Shown: in pieces, positions 55,653-64,000 of the stretch
Layout: every line of letters begins with the position of its first letter
How positions within the stretch are numbered: position 1 is the first letter of the stretch
DNA from: Cercophora sp. LCS_1
Taxonomy: Eukaryota > Ascomycota > Sordariomycetes > Sordariales > Lasiosphaeriaceae
NCBI GenBank assembly: GCA_036250225.1
Contig: JAPZLL010000010.1
Location: forward strand, 62,001-126,000
Reading direction: 5' to 3'
DNA: 64,000 bases
Position numbers and translations under genes: made by a program
Notes under the pieces: model-generated
Told to the model about the DNA's origin: nothing
Seen by the model: the letters and a program-made list of their open reading frames with translations, nothing else
Databases searched by the model: none

Positions 55653-57831
55653 ATGATGGAACAACCTGGCAGCAGTGAGCCCCTGATAATGCATCGCGCT
55701 AAGATCAACCATGACGGCCGTGACGATGCCAAGCTAGGCCCAGCGACGGCCCGTGGCATCTCCTTTCGAGAAAAACTCGGCGCCTGGGCCGTGGCCGTCT
55801 TCTCCATCGGCCCGATGTTCATGCTCGCGGCCATGGGCATGCTATCATTCCTCTGGTTCGGCGACCCGACCAACTCGCTGTGGAGGAGCATGGTCAACAG
55901 CAATTGGGCTACAACGACCGTCGCCATCTGCTCCGAGGTACTCAAGCAGACCATGTCGTTCCAGCTAGGGCTTATTGCCGCTATGCTCGCCGCGATGGCA
56001 CTGGAGCGCTTCGAAGTGCTCCTGCCCGAGATGGCGTCCGTGACGATGACACGCGCAGCACCGGACGCGAGCAGAACCATGATCCTACTATGGCAGTACC
56101 TGACCAGCTTCTGGTACGCCGGTAACGTCCGTCTGACCCCCAGACAATGACAGGCGGGAGCTCATCAGCCACGTAGGAACCTGGTCGCGCGGCCCTGCAT
56201 TCTATCCGACCTTCGCCGAGTACTCGGAGCCACCTTTCGAAGCTGAGGGCGTGGTCGACACGGGCCTGACTCTGCGCGCCTTCATCCCGTTCCGGGCTAC
56301 CCAGGACCGTGAGACGCTCCGATCCTACTCCAGCTACACGACCATAATGGACGCTAGGGTCACCTGCCAGGTGCCGGCCTTTATCAATCTAACGGCCGAC
56401 ACAAGCTTGAGCAGAAGTGATAACGTTGTTTTCATCAACGGCTCCGTGACCACGCCGAGATTTACTCCCAGGATGGGCAACTCCACGCTGCGGTACGACG
56501 GCCGGAACCAGACTGATCGGCCTCGACCCTTTGACTGCCTCGCTGGATTACATGGGCGGCTGGAATCAGGGGACAACGAATGGGCCATCTCGGTCTGCCA
56601 ACTGGGCTGGGGAGGTACCGTTGGTGACTACGTCGCCGGGCTCGCCAACGAGTTCCACGACATGGCGACCTGGCTTGACGACCTGGGTGATATCGAGTGG
56701 CGGCAATACACTCCCCTCTACGGGACCGCCTATCTCGTGCTAAACATGACCCGCGAACGTGATTGGTACAGAAGAGATAGCGTGGTCGGGGCAGAGGTTC
56801 CTGTTGCACAGCAGGCGCGGAACGAGTGGCTAGATATGTCATTTCCTAGCGAGAGGAACCCGAACAACACGTTCACCCTCAGCGCCACCATCTGCCACAG
56901 CGCCTTTGGGTTCAGCGAGCAGCCCGTCAACATAACCAGCGGACACACCCGGACCGAACCGCAACCCGAGTTCGACCTCGACCAACGCCGCTTCACGTTT
57001 GAGACGGTTCGACGCCAACTCGGTCAGAACAAGACGTCCCAGTCGCCATCCGACCGCGGTATCTTTGAGCTGGAAAAGAAGACCTCGTGGGTGGCCCACG
57101 GCAGCTCGGGCTGGTACCGGTATATCGAGCCCTACCAGCGAGGGCTTGCAGACATGGGGCTCGGCAACGACAAGTTGTTCAACTTGACCAGGTTTGCGGG
57201 GAACGCGGCAAACGTGACGGGGCTGCTGTTCTCCCAGGGACTCTGCCCCGAACGCCGCCGGCCCGATTCCGTGCCTACGCCCGACACCTGCTTCAGCGGC
57301 ATCGACTCGGTACACATCTGGTTGTTCCAGGAAATGCTCCGGACAGGCAGCTCCATGGCCTTTGCGCTGCAGAGCATGCAGACAATACTGGGGGGCATGG
57401 CCTATTACGACCAGCTGGGCCAGTTCGACAACACGACCGAGTCGACGCATGTGTTTTTCGAGACGGCCAGCGCGCCTGTGCGCCGCGGCGGCTTTTTCGC
57501 CGTTGCCGGAGCCGTCGCTGCGCATCTGGCCCTGGCCGCTGCCGTGCTTGGCCTCTTCCTCGCCGGGACCAGCTTCTCCCGCATTGGCGCCACCTGGGCC
57601 GCCATCGGCCAGCTTTCGGCCGGCGACACGGGTCGCTACCTCGCCATCGCACGCGGCTGGAGAGATGGGCGTGTCGAGAAAGCCATGGCCGACGACGGGG
57701 TTCGGAATCTCCGTGCCGGACTTGCCATGGATAGGGATGGAGAGGTCATCGCCGTCACGACTGCGAACCGGATAGTAGGCCCAGGGCAAGGAAAACACGG
57801 ACAGATTGTTCGGAAAAGGCAGAGCGGCTGA
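55653..57831 (+). CDS. large fungal membrane protein of unknown function
   Basis: Exon 1 (55653..56113) encodes an N-terminal span (GAWAVAVFSIGPMFMLAAMG) and a second weaker one. Exon 2 runs to 57831 and carries a long N-glycosylated, extracytoplasmic-looking region (GTWSRGPAFYPTFAEYSEP, DARVTCQVPAFINL, DSVHIWLFQEML) and a final membrane span (FFAVAGAVAAHLALAAAVLGLFLAG) with a cytosolic tail. The two frames are linked by a short intron starting GTACGCC at 56114, ending at CAG 56153 (40 nt, branch CTGAC) or CAG 56168 (55 nt); both restore phase, giving 712 or 707 residues. Relatives usually carry more sequence and extra spans at this junction, so an ancestral deletion is possible. Role unknown. 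Confidence 0.7.
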
Positions 57832-58132
57832 GGGGGTTAGCTAGGTGTGCGTCGCTGTAATCAGAAGACCAAACCCACGCTGAACCTCGTGTGTAATGAA
57901 TGGTCTTACAACTCGTTCCTAACTCACGCAACATCGATTTGTCACATTCCCATGTGCGCGAGTTGTTGAAAACGAATGACTTTTGCACCATCCCTGCCCC
58001 GGCATGACAGCCATCCCCTCGGAGAGCCCCAAGACGGCGTTGTTGAATACGCCGTATAGCAGTGACTTGTCCAGCCCAGCATACCCCGTCCGACCCCCAG
58101 ATCTTAATCCATCTGCAAACGCCTCACTGCAA
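57832..58132. other. intergenic between convergent genes
   Basis: Short 3' flank shared by the membrane protein (plus) and the FAD enzyme (minus). Nothing recognised. Confidence 0.5.
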
Positions 58133-59591
58133 TCACACCGCCGCGGCGTCAGCCAAGCCCTCGGCGCGAGGCCAACCCATGAAAGGCCCAACGGTCCTCA
58201 TGTCACGGGTCGGGTCATACATTTCACAAGCTGCGCCAACGTTGGTCCGGTCCCACGCCCACTTGCGCGCCAGCACATCATCCAGCGTCCCAAAGATTCT
58301 CTGGCCAACATAGTTACCGATTATCGGCAAGAATTTCCAGCTGTGGAATGACCCTGCGCTGGCAATAATCAGGTTGCCACACTTGGGATGGTAGTCAATG
58401 ATAAAGTCCTGGTTGGGACTGGCGGCATCCCTGAAAGTTTCGTGTCAGTCATTTCGACGCCCGCAGAAAGGAACCTTGGTAACGTACCAGCACATTCTAT
58501 AATCCTGAATCTCAATCCCAGGCACATGGGCTCCATACGTGTTCTTTACCACGTTGGCAACTTCCTCTTTGAGGCCGTCGGGGGCGTCCTGGCTAAATGT
58601 TCTCTGTGCAGCTGTGGATGGAGGAACGGATATCTCCCTGCCCAAGCCGGCGTGGTGGACCATGTTTGTGAAGCTGACCTCGCAGTTAAACTTCAAGAGG
58701 CCTTTAAATGGGGGTATGCTCTCGCCTGAGGTGCTCGACATGTCATTGAAGAGGTCATGTCATTCAGAGACGAGGATCCTCACCGTGCGTGTGCCACATT
58801 CCGAGGAAATGAACAGGTGCTTTCTGCAGTTTTTCCTCCTGGTCAGCAGGGTACTTTGCTGTGCACTGGATAGCACCCGCGGCGATCATGCGCCCGTTAA
58901 CTTGGAGGTCGTCCCAGTCAGGGGCCGTGTTGGCAAGGAACAGCTCCGTGCTGGCGCCAACAGAGAGAACGGTTTTGCCAGCGAGGATATCCTTTTTCTC
59001 ACCGCTAGCAAAGATAACTGAAACGCCGAGACAGCTTCTGTCCGCCGCTAGGATAAGCCTTTCGGCCTTCGCTTCCACGAACTCGACGCCTGCTGCGAGG
59101 GCGGCCTCCGTGATGCTAGCCATGGCGCCGTCGGCCTCGCCCCATCCGCTCTGAGGGTTGTAGAAATTCTCCTTGACGTCGGTCCAGTTTGCATCGTCAA
59201 AAACGGGAAAGCGGGAATGGGCTTCCTCAGTCGAGAAGATCTCGGCCTTGAAGTCGACGCCAAGCTTTTTGTAGTTGGCATACGCCGCGCGGCCCATGCC
59301 GATCTCCTCGGCGAAGAGCATACCGCATTCGTGGTAGTAAGGCTGGAATATGGGATTGGACCTCCAATGCTCTTGGGCCTCGAGGGCGAGCTTCATGTAA
59401 ATGGGGTCGGGGTAGTCCGAACGAATGATCTTGTTGTGGTCGCTCGATGCCGCTCCACGATTGCCACGAGCAAGGTCCACAAGCAAGGTTCGAATCTCAG
59501 GATGGGTTGTCCGGAGGGAGAGTGCTGTCGACACGCCAAATACGCCAGCGCCAACGATGACAACCTTGTCCACCTGGGGCAGCGTCGCCAT
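58133..59591 (-). CDS. FAD-dependent oxidoreductase (DAO family; fructosyl-amine/sarcosine oxidase-like)
   Basis: Minus-strand exons 58784..59591, 58488..58725 and 58133..58430 with introns of 58 nt (GTGAGG..CAG) and 57 nt (GTACGT..CAG) give 447 residues from the ATG at 59591. The dinucleotide motif KVVIVGAGVFGVSTAL (G14, G16, G19) begins the FAD domain, followed by the acidic strand end LLVDLARG and the family segment SSDHNKIIRSDYPDPIY. Substrate-side parts include GWGEADGAM and FNCEVSFTNMVHH. Cys 348 in RMCWDAASPNQDFIIDYHP lies where monomeric sarcosine and fructosyl-amine oxidases bind FAD covalently. The reaction would be oxidative cleavage of a secondary amine with H2O2 release. No C-terminal SKL is present. 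Exact substrate cannot be told. Confidence 0.9.
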
Positions 59592-60287
59592 GGTTGTTGG
59601 TTGGGTGTAAGTCGGAGACGCCAAGGCAAGGTAAGACGGGTGAACGTGATGGCGCCTATCTCCACACCTGGGTAGACGAACTATGATTGTTGCCTAGAAT
59701 TCAGGGCTTTACCAGGCTCTATTTGAGGTTGTTGCACTTTTCGAGACCTTGCCCGGTATCGGCAGCGAACATGTGCCATTTCTTGGCGTTTTCTCATTTC
59801 TCATTAGATTACTCATTTTGACTCTGCCGTGACACCGCCTGCAGCTCTTATTTCCATGGAAACTCGGGAACGATAAAGTACCTTCACCGGCAGGCTACAT
59901 ATGTTTTCCAGTCGCTTCGCACTGTTGCACAATGGTCGGTTCATGTTCCACCTGGAAACAACATGATCGTCCCGAATCAAGGTCTATTACCTGTGTGCGG
60001 GGTATTTTGTAGGCCGCGAACTCCTCGTCAGGTGCGGACCGGCCATGTTTCGGCTACATCTTGCACACATCCTCAAACAAGTTAAAATACAGCAAATCGT
60101 ATCACCTAAAACGATACAAATACTCGGACACAAGTGCTTCCAACTCAGTTGCTCTGGTTCTGGTTTTCGGGAGTTGCTTCATCATTTCCATCTCTGAGAA
60201 TGGATGGATAGCTAGGTAGGTGGTTAGCAGAATTCCATGATCAAAACCTTAGTTGTATGTCGATTGGACAATGGGGCTAGGAATGGC
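59592..60287. other. intergenic
   Basis: Upstream region of the FAD enzyme gene (minus) and 3' flank of the small gene at 60288..60581. No gene seen. Confidence 0.45.
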
Positions 60288-60581
60288 TCACAGATCGCGG
60301 TCGTTCATCCACGCGCCGATGTGAATCAAGAGGGAGCCGTCCACAGTTGCAGCACTCGTGTTCCCGTAATTGCATTGAAGTGGCTGGGACGAGGTGCTTC
60401 GAAGGTATTCCCACCTCTGCAAACTAGCAACGTAGTCCTCAGAGTGCGGGTCGTCCAACCATCTCTGCATCCCGAGCGTCGAAAGGTTTTGATCTAGGGG
60501 CGGGGACGGCGCGGTTGGGTGGGCCGACCGCCTGGATGCAGGGGATCGATGCGACTTGCCGTGCTTGGTTCTCTTGGTCAT
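60288..60581 (-). CDS. small hypothetical protein, 97 aa
   Basis: The ATG at 60581 is the first ATG after a TATATAAA element on the minus strand. It opens a basic N-terminus (MTKRTKHGKSHRSPASRR) followed by DPHSEDYVASLQRWEYLRS and a C-terminal part with CNYGNTSAATVDGSLLIHIGAWMNDRDL. A GTGAGC donor overlaps the stop codon, so a spliced form ending DLF (acceptor at 60248) is also possible. No signal peptide or domain recognised. The ordered end and the TATA position are the reasons for calling it. Confidence 0.45.
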   Translation of the reverse strand: MTKRTKHGKSHRSPASRRSAHPTAPSPPLDQNLSTLGMQRWLDDPHSEDYVASLQRWEYLRSTSSQPLQCNYGNTSAATVDGSLLIHIGAWMNDRDL

Positions 60582-60715
60582 CTCGTGCGGATCGGGCAGA
60601 TGCGGCTCAACTGCCAAGGCCGGTGGTGTAAAGGGTAATACTATGGTGATGGCTTCACACTGTTTGGAAGGCTTGGATAGGAAACGCAATGGAGTCCGAC
60701 GGTGACGAGAAAGTC

Positions 60716-60726
60716 TTTATATAAAA
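60716..60726 (-). promoter_or_regulatory. TATA box upstream of the small hypothetical gene
   Basis: The sequence TTTATATAAAA lies about 135 nt before the ATG at 60581 on the minus strand. It is nearly palindromic, so orientation is set only by the neighbouring frame. Confidence 0.45.
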
Positions 60727-61095
60727 CTGCCCTGGCCATGAGAAAGTCGCCTGGGAGTTATTGAGGGAAGTTGGGCTGTGCTCTCAGTTCTTCTGGTCGG
60801 CTCGTGAAAAGATGACTCCTGGCAGACTCCACGGCCATGTGGTGTCGTTCTGTTGTTTTCTCATTTTGGCGACGGCTCTCCGCCTAGGACCAAGCTCCTC
60901 CTTTCCGCGATAAGATAGAGAGCAGGGCTAACTGAGCCCTCACTTATTGGTCTGTTGTCGCTATTCTGCGCAGCTGCACTTGACCAGCCGTGGCTGGAAT
61001 GAGAAAACAAGCTGTGGTAAACATCCATGTCATGCATGCCCTAGTACGCATTGGGATTCATTTTTCTAGACGACTAAATCTTGCACCGAAAGACT
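60727..61095. other. intergenic
   Basis: Between the promoter of the small hypothetical gene and the 3' end of the C2H2 gene. Nothing recognised. Confidence 0.4.
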
Positions 61096-62060
61096 TCATC
61101 CATGCCTCGTGCCCTCCTGATGCCGTTGGAGCTGATCCTTCCTTGAAAAGCCGTTCCTATTCGGGCAACCCGGAAGGTCACACCTGAAAGGACGATCATG
61201 TTTTTGCAAATGGGCACTGCGTCGCGCCCAAACCGGTTAGTATAGGTACACATGTGATGGACAACAGGAGGGACGAACCGAAATGCCGAGTTTCTTTCGA
61301 AAACGACCATGTCCCCATTCGGTTCGACACCGCCCTTCGTGCATTGCTGCAGGTGAGGACAAGTATATTGACCCTTTCCACGCCTACCGAGCCCTGGGCT
61401 TACTATCGTATTGTTCTCTATTGGTGAGGAGCTCTGTGAACTAGAGCGAGACGTCCGGGCGTCCCACAGACCTTCATGTGGTATCCCATTGGCGGGTCGA
61501 GAAGCCATGACGAAAGGCACTGGACCAGGCTGGCCTGGGAAAACAGGCACCGAAGCAAAGGACGTGGGAGAAGTGTGGGGTGGCTGGGCTAGGGGTGGTT
61601 CTGTTCGAGGACGAGTGTGGTGCCCCGCGTCGTTGAACTCGGCAAAGAGTTGTCGAAGTCGATGAACAAACTCTCTATGGGTAGATAGCACGTGAGCCCT
61701 TGTGTGCACAGACGGGGAGCTGCTGAAGTGGCCCTACTGGAGTGTCTTCTGTCTTTCATTTAGGGTATTGAGGGTGTCCAGGTCGGAGAAGTCGGTATCT
61801 TCGTCCACCATGGCGATCTGCGTGTTGATGTAGTCGACGACATGCGACCCTTGAATTAGGCGATCGGCCAACCTCGGCAGTAAGTGCATGAGAAACGACA
61901 GGTACGCTTGGATGCTGGCAAAGAGGCAACTGGATGGCTCCTGCAGCAGGGATCTCACATCCCTACCCCTCATCAAATTGTCGACTTCGCGTCGAACGAT
62001 GTCGTTGAGGTCCGGGTCTCTATGCGCTGCAAGCGGCGTAAAGAATAGCGCTGGGTCCAT
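61096..62060 (-). CDS. two-finger C2H2 zinc-finger protein
   Basis: Three minus-strand exons, 61738..62060, 61279..61674 and 61096..61216, give 279 residues. Intron 1 (GTAGGG..CATAG, 63 nt) removes a TAG that otherwise interrupts the frame; intron 2 (GTTCGT..GCAG, 62 nt) is required to build the fingers. Exon 1 is a helical region (MDPALFFTPLAAHRD...IVDYIN-like VVDYINTQIAMVDEDTD). After a Pro/Ser-rich stretch come finger 1 (YTCPHLQQCTKGG...NSAFRAHLQKH) and finger 2 (FRCDLPGCPNRNGFSRKDQL then QRHQEGTRH), ending two residues later. The finger pair is typical of fungal nuclear DNA-binding proteins. An upstream exon cannot be excluded because the frame continues past the ATG. Targets unknown. Confidence 0.75.
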
Positions 62061-62747
62061 CACAGAGGCCCATGTCGCTGTCGCAGTCCTGCTGTCACTT
62101 AGGCGTTCAGGGGTTGCGAATGCTGAAGCTAAGCCAACAAAGGAAGAAAGCGGGGCGAATGCTGTTGAAACGACGACGACTTACACTGACACGCCCCAAG
62201 TTCGCCACGCACCAGGGTGAGGCGGAAGGAGGAATGAGGAATGAGAAAATTAGGGAAAGTGGGATGAGATATGAGAGAAGGGGAAACAGGAACCAGAAAT
62301 GAGGAAAGTGCGCCCGCGGACAGACAGGAACCCCGCTTTGACTGGTACACCAGGGAACCGAAGCCCCTCACAAAAGTGCACTTCCCTGCGAAGACTTCCT
62401 GGGCAGCCAAGCCGGGCGTTGCAGTTCGCCGGGACGCCGCAAGGCTCTACCAACCGGAGGTACATTGCTTAACATTTGGTACTTTGTACATTATACATTT
62501 CATGCCCCGCTTGCTCGGGGGTGTGTGCCGCCCAAATCCTGAAATTTCTCCCGACCATCCTTCTTTCCTCCCAGCACGACTGAGCGCGCGACCTTTCCCC
62601 CATCCGAGCCCAGGTCCGCCACCAGCGCTATTCCAGCGACCGGATGCCGGCCGACCCGCAATCGTGCCTGCCTCCCTGCAGCGTTCTAGCTGACCTTGTT
62701 GCTCGTAATTAGCGAGCGTATTGATCTGTGTTAGGCGTCTGAGAAGG
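62061..62747. promoter_or_regulatory. divergent intergenic region between two regulator genes
   Basis: Head-to-head spacer between the C2H2 gene (minus) and the transcription-factor gene (plus). It contains a purine-rich stretch with repeated GAGGAATGAG-like words at about 62220-62310. No gene supported. Confidence 0.45.
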
Positions 62748-64000
62748 ATGAGCGAGCCGGCGAGGAAACGGAGGAATGGCGGTCAAACCCGGCGGCAGCA
62801 CACCCCGCTCTCCAGCAGCAGTGATGGCAGTTTTGCCGGCTCCCCATTTCTCACGCCGCCGGGATCGGTCAGCAGCGAGTACCCTCTTTTCTCACCGCAC
62901 ACCACTGTCCCGATTTCGCCACACACAGCCGCCTTTACGCCTTGGTTTCCCGAGTGCCTTGGCACAGAGCCCCCGAGTTTTCCCAGCTTCGAGCTCGACA
63001 ACGCTGCGCTCGTGTCGGCACTGGCCGGCTTTGTGCAGCCAGACTTGAGTACGGACCCTATCTTTGCAGCGCTCTCAAGCACTGTCGCCCCGGCCGAGGA
63101 GCAGATCAACCCACAGACCGACTCTCCCGAACAGCCAACCATTCTCGACGGTGGCGAAGCACAAACAGCAGACACCTTGATCGGCGACATCTGGACAAAC
63201 ACGTCGCTCTACCGACTCGACGGGGGTCCGTGTCTCGAGTCAACCAGCCTGCGCCGCAACCCATATTCCGGTTCGAAGAAGCGAAGTGCGTTCGTTCCAT
63301 CCTCACCCGAAACAGCCACTCGCTGCCCCCATTTGCACTCACCAAAGCAGCCTGCTAATGCTGTGGTGGTTCAGATTTCAGCCAGTTCATCGGTGACCAC
63401 CGCTCCATCGCTGACCCGAAAGATGCTTTCCTGCTTGCAGAGGTGCCCGCGCTTTTTCCGTCTGTACCTCGGATCCAAGATCGATTGGTCTATGCCGTCC
63501 CAAACCCTTTCCTTGCATCGTCGGGAGAGCGGCACCCAACTCTTAGCAACCGCGTGCGTCCAGCGATCCCGGAGAATGGTGTCATAAATGGCTACATAAA
63601 GATCCAGATGCGTGTCTTTAGTGAAGATGAAGAGAATTCGGGGTCGGCCGATCTCCGGTATTCACGCAGAAGGAATTCAGTTGTCGACGCCGGCGAAGGC
63701 TGTCCGCTTGAATTTAGGATTCCACTGCTGCCGGCCAACTTTCCGACAGGGATGAAACTCGACAAGATCGAGGAAAAGCTATGGAGCTTTCGTACGCTTG
63801 TCCTCATGGTGGTAAAGAGGTGTTTCCACTAACAAATGCCGCAGATATCAACGCATTTTGTCCAGGCCGCACGCTTCTGAAAAGGAACTACTGGCACGAG
63901 GAGATTGCATCCATAGCAGTAAAGGACGAATGTGTTCGACACGCATTACTTGCCTTTAGCACGGCTTACGCTCTCGACTACCAGCCCGGCGAGACTTTAC
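62748..64000 (+). CDS. fungal transcription-factor-type protein, 5' part (runs off window end)
   Basis: Exons read as 62748..63285, 63375..63791 and 63845 onward, with introns GTGCGT..CAG and GTACGC..CAG; phases fit. The ATG at 62748 opens a basic N-terminus (MSEPARKRRNGGQTRRQ) and a Ser/Pro/Thr-rich region. Exon 2 has LLAEVPALFPSVPRIQDRLV and LEFRIPLLPANFP; exon 3 has NAFCPGRTLLKRNYW then ECVRHALLAFSTAYALDY, the beginning of the fungal-specific transcription-factor domain type 2. The Zn2Cys6 binuclear cluster that usually precedes such domains is not in the called N-terminus; it may be missing or in an unrecognised upstream exon. The reading frame is still open at base 64000. Confidence 0.75.

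Noticed and set aside
56119..56150. 22-nt GTAACG..CAG intron in the membrane protein gene
   Set aside because: It would restore the frame but is too short for spliceosomal removal; the GTACGCC donor just upstream is preferred.
61734..61736. In-frame TAG thought to make the C2H2 gene a pseudogene
   Set aside because: The TAG falls in a plausible GTAGGG splice donor, and a 63-nt intron to CATAG restores the frame.

Overview
The window looks like nuclear DNA of a filamentous ascomycete (Pezizomycotina, probably a Sordariomycete). The genes carry short GT..AG introns of about 40-130 nt, several with CTAAC/CTGAC-type branch sites. The families present are typical of such fungi: HET-domain proteins, NACHT-ankyrin NLRs, a PTH11-like receptor, DUF1996, WSC/LysM/hevein wall-binding modules, a GH55-type glucanase and small secreted cysteine-rich proteins. 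A decayed gene copy rich in C-to-T/G-to-A differences suggests repeat-induced point mutation (RIP) in its past. No bacterial, viral or organellar signature, rRNA, tRNA or CRISPR was recognised. The species cannot be named from the sequence alone.

Layout, left to right. 0-4 kb: the 5' part of a small secreted protein gene (minus strand) and a fossil NLR that has lost both Walker motifs. 4-7 kb: a divergent pair of secreted paralogues of an uncharacterised family. 8-20.7 kb: an alpha/beta hydrolase, a DUF1996 protein, a HET protein, a C2H2 protein and a membrane-anchored fucose-lectin-like protein. 22-34.8 kb: a small secreted Y3-like protein, a 2056-residue NACHT-ankyrin NLR, a PTH11-like receptor, a second HET protein and a GFA-family zinc protein. 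36.7-38.3 kb: a DUF899 thioredoxin-fold protein and a hypothetical protein. 39.8-49.1 kb: the most unusual block. A LysM + 3 hevein + 3 WSC wall-binding protein is transcribed divergently from a 1682-residue secreted protein that appears to join a NucA/NucB-like nuclease region, a GH55-type beta-1,3-glucanase and a C-terminal Y3-like cysteine-rich domain. They share a 1.45 kb intergenic region built of decayed repeats, and a RIP-like relic of the WSC gene lies next door. 49.4-64 kb: another small secreted protein, a conserved hypothetical, a large membrane protein, an FAD-dependent amine-oxidase-family enzyme, a small hypothetical, a two-finger C2H2 protein and the 5' part of a fungal transcription factor cut by the window end.

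Two themes run through the window. The first is the secreted cell-wall interface: GH55, LysM/hevein/WSC, DUF1996, lectin-like and small cysteine-rich proteins. The second is self/non-self recognition of the heterokaryon-incompatibility type: two HET genes, one intact NLR and one NLR fossil within about 34 kb. Several stretches of 1-3 kb hold no gene I can support. Exon structures were read by eye from splice signals and reading-frame continuity and were not checked against transcripts or databases.
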